Positions 1 through 10,059 of a stretch of DNA of 22,240 bases are shown in pieces (the first letter of the stretch is position 1; every line of letters begins with the position of its first letter). The notes under the pieces are model-generated. The model ran no database searches. It was not told the DNA's origin and worked only from the letters and a program-made list of their open reading frames with translations. Location: NCBI GenBank assembly GCA_000447185.1, contig KE647215.1, positions 1 through 22,240 of the forward strand, written 5' to 3'. The stretch is from Vairimorpha apis BRL 01 (lineage: Eukaryota; Microsporidia; Nosematidae). The translations under genes and the position numbers were made by a program.

Positions 1-884
1 ACTATTTTAGAATTAAATTTGTTTAATAAAAAATATCAAATTTATGATAAGTTTAAAATAACTTTTTTAAATCTTTTTTTTTAATAATTTATATAGATCA
101 ATTATTACAAAATTATATAAAATTTTTAAATTTATTACAAATATTTTTATTATTTAAAGAACTTAATTTATTAAAATATAAAAAAATGTGTAAGTATTAT
201 TTTTTATCTTTTCTAATGTATAACTTTTCTTTTAAATAATTTGTAAAAACCAAAAAAATATCAATTTTTTTAGATAAATAAAAATGTTTAAGTATTATTT
301 TTAATACTTTCTAATGAAAAAACTTTTCTCTAAATTAATTTGTATAAAACAAAAAAATATCAATTTATTTAAAAAAAATGTAATAACAAGTTATTTTTAA
401 ATTTTATTGTTCATTATTTATATTTTTAAAATACTAAATTTAAAAAAAATTAATATATAAAAGTACTAGATTTAAAAGGTTAAATTATATTTAATTTTAA
501 AATTTAGTAATAACATTAATTTTATTTTACTTTATGTAATTTATGTTCGTTGTAAAAATATTCAATTGGATATATTTTATATATAAATGATATGTAAATA
601 TACTATTTTATAATAATGTTTTTAAATTGTAATTTTGTTAAGTTGATATTAAAATAAACAACTTATTATAAAAAAATAATTTATATGTAATAATTTATAT
701 ATTTAATTAAAGATAAATTTTAAATTTTTGAATACTTTATTTTTAAAGTTAGTTACAAATAAATAAAATAATAATTTATTAAATTGTGATTAATTTATAC
801 TTTTTAAATTTTTATAAAATAATCGTTATTTATCTTTTAATTATTTAAAATTAAAACGCTTAACTTAAATAAAATTCATAGTTA
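1..884. other. AT-rich intergenic desert
   Basis: Nearly pure A/T sequence with stops in every frame. No open frame of useful length, RNA gene or recognisable promoter is visible. The only structure seen is a two-copy tandem duplication listed separately. The stretch ends where base composition changes abruptly at the retrotransposon remnant. Confidence 0.7.
185..378. repeat. 98-bp tandem duplication, two diverged copies
   Basis: Copy one starts at 185 and copy two at 283. Both carry the same ordered landmarks: AATG..TAAGTATTATTTTT, CTTTCTAATG, AACTTTTCT, AATTTGTA and AAAAAAATATCAATTT. The copies differ by scattered substitutions and small indels, so this is an old local duplication. It has no coding capacity. 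Confidence 0.65.
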
Positions 885-1757
885 TAATGGTTTATTCTGA
901 AGCAACGTATTGCTTCCTGCAGGGTAAGAACATATTTTGTGGACAAGAGGACAATGTCCTTACTGTAGATCTCATAAAAAGAAGGTGGATCATATAGATA
1001 TGAATTGTGATCGAATGTTAGGATTTATATTATGAGAAGATACAACGAGGTAGTTAGATGCATACATCTCTTAATATGTAAAAAATATGACTTTTAAAGA
1101 CTAACAAAATTAGGTCTCACTCCGTACAAGAGGTGATGTCTAATGACAATACCGAAATCGTGTGGATACAAGGATATCGACCGATATCAAAATAAACCAT
1201 AACAAGCCTGATATTTATGTCTTAGATAAGAAGAACAAGAAAATTTTAATTTTAAAGGTCGGTATAAATATCTAAATCTTCTCACCATTTTGGAGAATTA
1301 AAAATTAAGAAATTACAAACTTCTTGGTAATTAGTTAGTTATTATTATAAATCTTTTACATAATTTGTCTCTTATGTAATGACATGGGACGGTGTAGTAA
1401 CGACATACCATAAAAGATATATCAAGGTGCTAGTTTAAAACCATCTTTAGAAGAATATACAAACTCATTAAAAAAATACTTGAGAGTATATCTTTCAAAC
1501 GAAGAACAGGGCACGACCAGGCTGATGCTGGAGAATATATGGTATCTCACAATGGAGAAGTTAGTTAAATTTAATAATTTATATATGGAAAATAAAACAA
1601 TAAACTCTATTTATAATAAATGGTGAAAATATTAGACCTCGAAGATCTCACAAATAACAATGAATGAGATATAAAAGAAGTCCATATAATCTGTAATTGA
1701 CTAAATATAAAGCCAGTTGATAAAAAGAGACAATGAAAAATAACTCAATAAATATTT
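885..1757 (+). mobile_element. 5'-truncated decayed Dong/R4-type non-LTR retrotransposon
   Basis: Remnant of the C-terminal end of a reverse-transcriptase polyprotein. It aligns base by base, at roughly 80% by eye, with 12915-13787 of the longer copy. Readable blocks, joined only across stops and frameshifts, include CFLQGKNIFCGQED near 920-950, which matches the first half of a zinc knuckle. A second is TDIKINHNKPDIYVLDKKNK near 1170-1240, which fits the PD...K core of the restriction-like endonuclease that Dong/R4/R2-group elements use to cut their target. No RT domain is present, consistent with 5' truncation during target-primed reverse transcription. In the position where the longer copy reads LIVEFGI this copy reads LILKVGI, so the acidic residue is lost. 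The 3' end is placed where similarity stops, after AATAACTCAATAAATATT. The element is dead. Confidence 0.75.
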
Positions 1758-2912
1758 TAATATTAGCTACATAAAATATCAAAACCTTTTATATGTTGTA
1801 AATCAAATGATTTTTATTACAATAATGAAAATTTTAACTAATAAAATTTAACAAAAAAAGTTTTCTATCGTTTAACATATTATATTGTTTTTTGTTTCAA
1901 ATTGCACAAACACTAAATTACATTTTTATTTTTAAATTATTTTGTTATAATGAAATATTTATTATTATTAAATAAAAAAATTAAAATCAATTATGATATA
2001 AAACCATTTCTATAGTATTTTTTTTGAAAAATGTTTTTGAAAATAAAAATTATTTTAATATTCTGTAATTATATATTTAATGTAATTTTCTTTGAAAAAT
2101 GTTTTTGAAAATAAAAAGTATTTTAATATTCTGTAATTATATATTTAATGTAATTTTCTTTGAAAAATGTTTTTGAAAATAAAAATTATTTTAATATTCT
2201 GTAATTATATATTTAATGTAATTTTCTTTGAAAAATGTTTTTAACAATAAAAAAATTTTAATATTCTGTAAATATATATTTAATTTACATCAAAAATATA
2301 ATAATAAGTTTTTATTAGAATTATGAAATAATAATGTGTTAAAGATATAAAAAAATTATTTTATTATGATTTACATATTTCAAATTAAATAAAATAAATA
2401 ATTAATTTTTAATTTTGTTTTTTGAGGTTTTTATAGATTATTATTTATATAATTTAAATTTATTAATAAAAAATAATAATCTTAAAAAGTTGAGAAATAA
2501 TTTTTTAAATTGGTGTTGATATTTAAAATTATATAAAAATAAATTTATTATTGAATATATTAACTAATTTTTTAATAGTAAGTTCAATTTTTTCCTTTAA
2601 AATTTAATGATTCGTTATATTATTTTCCATTATGATAAATTACAATTTGATCAATTAAGTATAGAATTTTCATAATTTTAAATTTATACTTATAAAAAAA
2701 TTATATTTAAAAATCTTCCTCTTGTGTTTTTTAATTTATTTTTTTAATATAAATATAGATTATGATGTAATTATTTTTGTATATTCAAATCTAATTGTTT
2801 ATATATAAATATATTATTTCAAATTTTATCAAGAAAAATCATAAAATATAATTTTTGTCATAAAAAAATTTAATTTATTTTTTTTATATAAAAAAAAATT
2901 AATTTAGTATAC
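1758..2912. other. AT-rich intergenic desert
   Basis: A/T-dominated sequence between the retrotransposon remnant and the broken protease gene. Apart from the 68-bp tandem repeat listed separately it shows no open frame or RNA gene. The last 30 bases before 2913 are T/A runs and no CCC-type start motif is seen. Confidence 0.65.
2022..2285. repeat. 68-bp tandem repeat, about 3.9 copies
   Basis: The phrase GAAAAATGTTTTTGAAAATA recurs with starts at 2026, 2094 and 2162, exactly 68 bases apart. A fourth copy at 2230 is changed in the middle (ACAATA for GAAAATA). Each unit also contains TTAATATTCTGTAATTATAT and TTTAATGTAATTTTCTTT. The first three copies are almost identical, so the array is young or kept homogeneous, unlike the old degenerate repeats elsewhere in the window. 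Confidence 0.9.
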
Positions 2913-4051
2913 ATGAATTTTGCAATAAAAATATCATCTTATTTGTTTACAACTTTTTGTTTATTTGTTTGCATTTATGAAGCATTTAATATTTACTTTA
3001 CTAAAATACCTAACTATGCTGAACAGTTTAATATTAAGGAAGTGAAACAAAAATTTATTTTATATATTATATTTGAAAATATATTAAGTATATGTGTTTA
3101 TTATTTAATTATATTTCTAATTACCCATAAAGATAAAAATAATGAAAATAATAATAACGAAAGAAAAATATTACTTTTTTTTATAAAATGAAAAAATTTT
3201 ATAAACAATAATAATCTTCTGATAGCTACATATTTGCTTTTTTACTTGGATGACACAATTTATTATAAAAATAATGAAATTTTATATTTACCTTTTCTAT
3301 TTTATATATTTATGTTATTTATGTACAGTAAAAAGAAATATTTATGTGGTGCATTAAGATTTGCATTTGATATAGTATATTTTTTTATTTATATAAATAA
3401 GTTACAAACAATTGATGAACATGAAATGTTCATAAAATCATATAACAAAAAAGATGGCGAAAATATTAAAAAAAAATTCTTCAAAAATTTTTAAATGAAT
3501 TAGATAATAATAATTATAAACTTTATTTAAAACAGTACAAATTTTCACAAACAAGAATTTTTGTTTCTTTTCATAAAAAAACTATTTTTGTAGGCATTTG
3601 TGGAGATATTCTGAAACATTTAACAAAAAACGAACTTACTAGTGCTTTGTACCATGAATTTAAACATGTTTTAAATGGAACATTAAAAAGAGATATACTT
3701 ATTTTATCAAATTATGTTTTTATGTTGGCAGCTGAACATTTGATGATTTATTTATCTAAAAAAAGAATTAATTTCACAAATTCTCCGAAAAATTGTTTAA
3801 GAATATATTTATTTTTAAATGTAACTTTAGATGTCATTTTTAAATTTATTAAAAATTATTTTAATTGTTTGGATGAGTATGAATGTGATAAATACAGCGC
3901 TTTACATCATGATAAATCATATTTAATATCTTTGCTGATTACTATAAGTAAATTATCTGATAATTTTTTTAAACAAAGTTTTCTTTATAATATCATGTAT
4001 ATTAATCATCCTAGTTTGGATCGTAGAATAAATTACATCAATAGTGTTTAA
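2913..4051 (+). pseudogene. Broken Ste24-like M48 membrane zinc metalloprotease
   Basis: Remnant of an M48-family protease. Ste24 enzymes are multi-spanning endoplasmic-reticulum proteases that cleave prenylated CAAX proteins. The N-terminal third has hydrophobic segments (YLFTTFCLFVCIYEAFNIYF, IIFENILSICVYYLIIFLI), followed by FLFYIFMLFM and more. The zinc site is visible: HEFKH at 3653-3667 fits HEXXH. DEYECDKYSALH near 3872-3907 fits the third-ligand motif EFxAD. HPSLDRRI near 4006 fits the family's C-terminal HPP..ER. Two lesions split the gene. One is an in-frame TGA at 3189-3191; the frame before and after it is the same. The other is a frameshift in the A9 run at 3468-3476, after which NELDNNNYKLYLKQYKFSQT leads on to the HEXXH segment. 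The full span would give about 380 residues, a little under the usual 420-450. Either lesion could be an assembly error in a homopolymer, but both together favour a pseudogene. Ste24 rather than another M48 member is inferred from the hydrophobic N terminus. Confidence 0.75.
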
Positions 4052-5540
4052 GTGGAATAAAATAATAATTATTTTTTAATATGTATTATTTTTAGATAGA
4101 TAAAAAATCTATATAATATATAAAATATTTACTTCATTTTAATAAAACTTTATAATTTTATAACATAAATAATTTGAATGTTTCAACAATATTAATAAAT
4201 AAAAATTTAAATATATTTATATTAATTTTAATTAAATATATTTTTAAAACCTATGTATAATATATATAACAATTATAAATTCGAATTTTAATAAAAATTT
4301 TTTTAATTAATATTGATAAAAAAATAATTTTTAAAAAGTTTTATTATATTATTTTATATAAAAAAATAAATTTTGAATACAATAAAAATTACATTATATC
4401 ATTTATAAAATAACTTAATTTATAACCTTTTTTATACATATATAAATAAAAAATAGATTATACATAAAATTTTTGTATCAAAAATGACAAAAAAAATTAA
4501 TGGTCTTATAAATTAAATAAAACAATAAATTAAAAATAATATATAAAATACAAAATAATAAATAAAAAAATCATTATATTAAAAAAACTATTAAACTTAT
4601 AATATACAACTATAAAATTTGATTTAAGTCAAAAATAGTTTGTTTTTATTGATCTATATTATTCAAAAATTTTATTAAAATGATTATTATTTTATGTAAA
4701 GATGATAAAAATATTTGTAAATTAAGATAATATATATTTTACAAATTCGATAATTAAGATAATAAAAGTATTTAAAAATAATTATAAAATTTATAATGCT
4801 GTAATAATAGTAAAATAATTAAAAAAAGTTAAAATATTGTAAAATTAAGATAATATAAAAAATTAAAATAAATAATAAATAAAATCATTAAGTTTATTAA
4901 AATTTTTATAATGCTGTAATGATTGTTAAAATAAATAAAAAAGTTTAAATATTTTAAAATTATTATAGATATATTTAAAGTTGTAAATTTTTAAAAAATA
5001 CAATGATGTATCTATTTATTATAATAAAAGATTGTTTAGAAAAAAAACTTTATTATAAACATTAGTTATATTTGTTTTAACAAATTTTGATTAAAAATAC
5101 AACTAGTTGTGTATAATAAAAAAATTAAATCAAATGTATTTTAATCGTCAAAAATATTTTTTTACTTTGTTTTTCAAAAGAATCGACTATGAAAATATAA
5201 TTGTTTTTTAGTAATTTAATTATATTTTACTATTAATTTAAAAAAAATTATATAAATATATTGCAATAAATAATTTACTTTTAAATAAAACACGAAATTA
5301 TGATAAAAAATTTTATATCTACTTTATATTATAACTTTTTATTTCAAAACAAACACAATAATAGTCAATATAATTACTTATATTTATTACACATAATAAC
5401 AATATATTGAAAATAAATTTCTAATTAAAATTAATAATCTGCATTTTTTTTAAATATATTCGCTATACTCTCTTTTAACAACTTTGATTAAAGTTGAATT
5501 ATTTTAAAATACTCAAATTTATTTTTAATTCCAGAATTTT
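4052..5540. other. AT-rich intergenic desert
   Basis: About 1.5 kb of A/T-dominated sequence between two convergent broken genes. No open frame, tRNA fold or promoter could be supported. The only internal structure noted is a weak two-copy duplication near 4786-4985. Confidence 0.65.
4786..4985. repeat. Diverged ~115-bp tandem duplication
   Basis: The phrase ATAATGCTGTAAT(A/G)AT occurs near 4792 and 4908. It is followed in both by GTTAAAATA or GTAAAATAA and then an A-rich run and AAGTT..AAATATT..AAAATTA. Given the low sequence complexity this is a modest claim, but the GCTGTAAT core is unusual for the surrounding DNA. Confidence 0.45.
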
Positions 5541-8181
5541 TTAAAATTCTATTACTTTGCAAAGAAAACTATTATCCTTATGAATAAACTCGTATAACTC
5601 ATTTATAAGTAGTTCAGGTGTAAATTCTTTAAAAAAACCAATTATACTTAACTCTTCTCGACCATTAAATGTGTCATTATCACAAAATACTGATTTTTGA
5701 CCATAAATATCGATACTAACATGTTTTTTGCAGTAAATGTTTCCAGTAATCAAAAGAAAGCACGTTCTGGTTTTCATCAAAATTTATAAATGTTTTTGTC
5801 GTAACCCCTAGGACTACTTCTTGTGGCCACATAATACTAAACATAGCTTTTAATAAATAGTCCTTTATTGTTCTCAAAATCTCTCTCATTCATAAATTTT
5901 GTTTTTATATTTTTTGGAGGGAAAGTAAATAAAAATTTAAATTAAATATTTTTTAAAGTTCACAAATGTTAAGAAATGTGGTTCACGGGATACCACAGTT
6001 TTCATAAAAACTCTTATTTTAACTTTTCCTATAAATAATCTGATATTATTTTCTATATAAAATTCTAAATTAAAATTTTTTTCTTCATGTCTTAAATTTA
6101 AATTATTTTGTAAATTTTCAACTAGATTCTAATTATATTTAATAATTAGAAGTTCATATAAATATATTAATTTAGCTTTATGTCTTTCAAAACCGTAACA
6201 TCTAGCTTTTAAAAAATAATTATAATGTTCTTTTACAAAAACAGTATCATCAGAAGAAAAAATCATAAAAACAATAGCACTTAATAGTCGTTTAAAGAGT
6301 TCCAAATGATCTTGTCGTATATTAAATGGTATACATGAACTATTAAGATTATATAAATCTTTAATATATTCAATCAAAATTTTAGTGTCAATTAGTTAAA
6401 ATTTACCAGTTAGTACATCACGATCTAATGTTTCTCTTCTTTTTTGATCTTTATTAGAAATTTGTTCAGTATTAAATTTATTAAAAGTACAATTATTTAT
6501 TTTATTCAAAAGCTCTTGTTCGGAAATAATATGTTCTGTTAAAGATGTTATTCAGCATTTTTTTAAATTTTCAAAATTAAAACTAATTGGTTTAGAATCT
6601 AAAAACTGATAAACTTTATTGATTTCAATATCATCTACTGACAATTTAAAACCTAATTCTTTTACAAGTTCATTTAAACCCAATTCTGTTGATGTTCTAT
6701 AAATTTCAAGTAAATTTTGTTTTAAATCAAAACGATCTAAATTACTTAAAATACCAAGTAATTCAATAGGTATTCTTTGAATTTGATTATTATATAAAAT
6801 TAGTTTTTTTAATTTAGTACATTTTAATAATTCTTTAGGTAAAAATAGAATCTTATTATTAGATAAATTCAAATAAACTATTTTTTGTAAATTACAAATA
6901 TTTTTAGGTATTTCGACTATGTTATTCGTAGATAAATTTAAAATTTCTAAACTTTTTATTTTACAAACACTACTAAAATTAGTCAATAAATTATTTGATA
7001 AATGTAAATTAGTTAATTTAATTAAATTTTTGCAATCATCTGTAAATTCTGTTAGTTTATTATTATTTAAATGAAGTCTAATTAAATTTTTTAAATTATT
7101 TATAGAATTTGGTAAATTTTTATTTTATTATTAGATAAAGAAATCTCTTCGATTGCATTTAAATTTCCTATGAATGAATTTATTTCAGATAAATCGTTAT
7201 AATTACAACTCAAAAAATGTAAATTTGTTAAGTTTCCTATTGAATCTGGAAATTTTTGTATTTTATTTTTACTACAACGTAAAAATTTTAAATTTTTTAA
7301 GTTACCTATATTTCCAGGTAATTTTGAAATATTGTTGGAATACATTTCAAGATTTTCTAAATATTTTAACTTACAAATTTCTTCAGATAAAACAGCAAGT
7401 GTGACATTTATTTAATTCAAATATTTTTAATTTTTCTAATTTTTTGATTTTATTACTAATTATTTTAATAAAATTATTATTTAAAGATAAGTGCTTTAAA
7501 TCTTTTAAAAAAAAATCTGATCTGGTATTTCTTTAAAAAGATTTTGTTCTAAATTTAAATTTTCTAATAAATATAAGTTATCGAAAGATTTAGGTAATGA
7601 TGATAATAAATTAGAGTCTAAATGTAATACTTTAAGATTTATCAAATTACAAACATGTTTAGGTAAAAAATCTAATTTTGTTTCACTTAAATAAAGATAA
7701 GTTAAACTATTAGGAAGCTCAGATAAATTTTCCAATGGATTATTTGATAATCTTAAATCTGATAAATTTTTTAACAATTTAAATGTTGAAGGTAAAATTT
7801 TTATTTTGTTGAAATTTAAATTTAAATACTTTAAATTCGACATTTCACATATTTCTCTTTCAATTTTTTCTATTTTATTAAAACTCATACTTAAAAAAAT
7901 TAAATTTTTTAATTCGTATGGAATTATTATAAAACGATTATTATCTAAAAATAAAAAACGTAAATTTTTAAATAATTTAACTTGATAGGGCAAATCTATT
8001 AAAAAATCGTTTTTATTTTTAATCCTGTTATATTTTTTATATTTTCTTTATTATTAAAATTATTACAGAATTCGATTAATTCTTCTTTTGTAAATTTTTT
8101 TATTTCATTTGAAGAACAACATGTTGCATTAAAAAATATAAATTTAAAATTTATAGTGAAAAATAAAATTATAATATTCAT
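5541..8181 (-). pseudogene. Leucine-rich-repeat gene, multiply frameshifted paralogue of 15267-17765
   Basis: Read from 8181 leftward. It starts with a likely signal peptide (MNIIILFFTINFKFIFFNA, then cysteines and a short charged stretch). An LRR array follows at about 8000-6700 with repeats such as NLKYLNLNFNKIKILP and NLKVLHLDSNLLSSLP, and then the C-terminal region seen in the intact gene. Parallel landmarks are KPISFNFENLKKC against KPISFNYENLRKC, AIVFMIFSSDD against AIVFKLFSSDD, and DTFNGREE..FFKEFTPELL against DEFNGRLE..FFEKFTPEWL. Lesions: frameshifts near 8000, 7507, 7405, 7120 and 5705-5730; stops TGA 6552-6554, TAA 6396-6398 and TAG 6129-6131; and a disrupted stretch near 5950-5800 that seems to hold a partial duplication. 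Total length (2.64 kb) matches the intact gene (2.5 kb), so this is a whole gene decaying in place and not a fragment. A CCC motif remains upstream of its start codon. Confidence 0.85.
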
Positions 8182-8187
8182 TTTGTA

Positions 8188-8190
8188 GGG
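8188..8190 (-). promoter_or_regulatory. CCC start-proximal motif of the LRR pseudogene
   Basis: On the minus strand the start region reads AAACCCTACAAAATG, with CCC six bases before the ATG at 8181-8179. Microsporidian genes are known to carry short CCC- or GGG-like motifs directly upstream of the start codon. The surrounding DNA is almost free of C, so three in a row stand out. The same arrangement precedes the intact paralogue, which supports this ATG as the ancestral start. Confidence 0.5.
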
Positions 8191-8871
8191 TTTTTATATA
8201 AATTAAATATATATAAATTATAAATTAAAATCTTTTAAATTAAAATTTTTTTTTAAATATATTGTTGTACAAACGTTTAAAAAATAAAAATTCATTACAA
8301 GTAAAATTTGCAATTTATTATTTTTGATAAATTTTAGTATTATTGCTGATTTAAAAATAAAACTTAAATAGCTAATAACAAAAAACATTTTTATAAACTT
8401 AAAAATTTAATTTAAGGTTAATTTGTTTTGTCTTATCTTAATACTATATGTATATTAAAAAAATGATAATTCTTAATTAAATCAAAAAATTATTTGAAAT
8501 TTTAAATAAGAAATTAAATAAAATATATAATAGATCTTGCATAAAACAATTTTTTAATTTATATATGTGTGATATAATGATTCAAAAGATTAATTAACAT
8601 TTTTGATAAATTTTAAAATGTACAAACCATTATAAGTATGGTTTATTAAAATTTTTTGCATTAATTCTTATATTTTTCTATATAAAATAGTAAATGACTT
8701 CATTTGAAAAGCTTATATGTAAATAAAATAAAATGTAAAAATATCTTAAAATAAAGATATTTTATTTTGTAGTATTTATTTTTAAACTTTTTAATTATTT
8801 GGTAACAGGAAAAAAAATTGTATAATGATTATAGTTTTAAAAATAATAATTTAACATTGTTTAATTCAAAT

Positions 8872-9037
8872 AAATGTAATTTTTTAAAACTATAAAAATT
8901 AATTATTGTTATTATTTTAAAAATTTAAAATTAATTTATTTATTGAAAAATACTATAAATGTAATTTTTAAAAACTAAAAAAAATAAATTATTGTTATTA
9001 TTATAAAAATTTTAATTTATTTATTTATTGACATATA
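8872..9037. repeat. 85-bp tandem duplication, two copies
   Basis: AAATGTAATTTTT starts at 8872 and again at 8957. Both copies continue through AAAACTA..AAAAATTAAATTATTGTTATTATT-type sequence to TTAATTTATTTATTGA. They differ by small indels in A/T runs. No coding potential. Confidence 0.6.
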
Positions 9038-10059
9038 TTTTACAAAGTATTTTAATTGATTTATTTTTGTTTGTAGAAATTTTTATTAATAAAAGTAAAG
9101 CGATCATATAATCATAGATTAATTTTTTATGTTTTTTTAATTAATTTAAGACGATTAAAAAATATCTGAAATTAAAAAAATGTTATAAAGAAATTTTTAT
9201 CTGAAATTATTTATGTAAAATATTAAATCATTTTAAATTGATTAAATAGTTTTCTTTAAAAACATCCATATTTTAAAAAAGGATCAAAATTTAAAAATTA
9301 TTTTGATCAGTATGTGATTAAAATGATTAACAAAAATTTTCAAAACAAAAGGATTTTTACTAAAATATGTATTAAATTTTTAACTATATGTTTTTAAAGC
9401 GTTTAAATAAAAATATTTAAATTTAATATTTGTCAAAATTGTATAATTTATTTTATTTAGCAAATAACAGAATTTGAATTTTTTCAAAAATTTAAATTTG
9501 TACTAATTATGACATTTTAATTGATATTTTCTACTATTTAATAAATACATTTTTTTATTTTTAATAATTAATATTTTATTTTTCATAAAATATATAAAAA
9601 AAGTTTATTAAGTTATTTTATTCCATATTTTTTTTATGACATTTCCTGTTTGAAGAATATTTACTATAGTTAAATCATTTTTTTATCGATTAAATTACCT
9701 TTAAATTTTTTCTACCTTAATATTATTTATAAAATGTTTTGTTTTTGTATTTGGCCTTAACTAACAATTTAATGTTGTTTACATTAAATCATATCTTATT
9801 TCGATGTAATTAATATAAATGAAAGGTGAAAAACACATGCGTCTTTACTTTTCAATATTGCAGCACGTCTAAAGGTACTTTTTATAAGATCATTTAAATC
9901 AGTATATTGTTAAAAACATATGTTTAATTTTTTTAAGAATTAATTATTTTTCTACATATTTAAAAAAAAACATAATTTTACTTTAATTTACATTCAGTAA
10001 TTTTTTTAAAAAAAATAAGAATTATAACAAAATTGTAAAGGTAAAAAAATACAAACAGA

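Larger units (their letters stand above)
8182..10059. other. AT-rich intergenic desert
   Basis: Nearly 1.9 kb of A/T-dominated sequence between the LRR pseudogene and the large retrotransposon remnant. One 85-bp tandem duplication is listed separately. A short patch of higher complexity near 9820-9880 (ACACATGCGTC, GCAGCACGTC) resembles nothing I recognise and has no open frame. No RNA gene was seen. Confidence 0.6.

Noticed and set aside
3189..3191. In-frame TGA in the M48 gene as a recoded tryptophan
   Set aside because: The same gene also has a frameshift, the intact LRR gene uses TAA and has no internal TGA, and microsporidian nuclear genes use the standard code. A lesion is simpler.
7174..7404. 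76-residue plus-strand frame in the LRR pseudogene
   Set aside because: Complement of the LRR coding strand; the repetitive A/T-rich LRR codons open the opposite frame by chance.
9820..9880. Higher-complexity patch as a possible tRNA or small RNA
   Set aside because: No cloverleaf, T-loop (GGTTCRA) or paired arms could be drawn; too short to assign.
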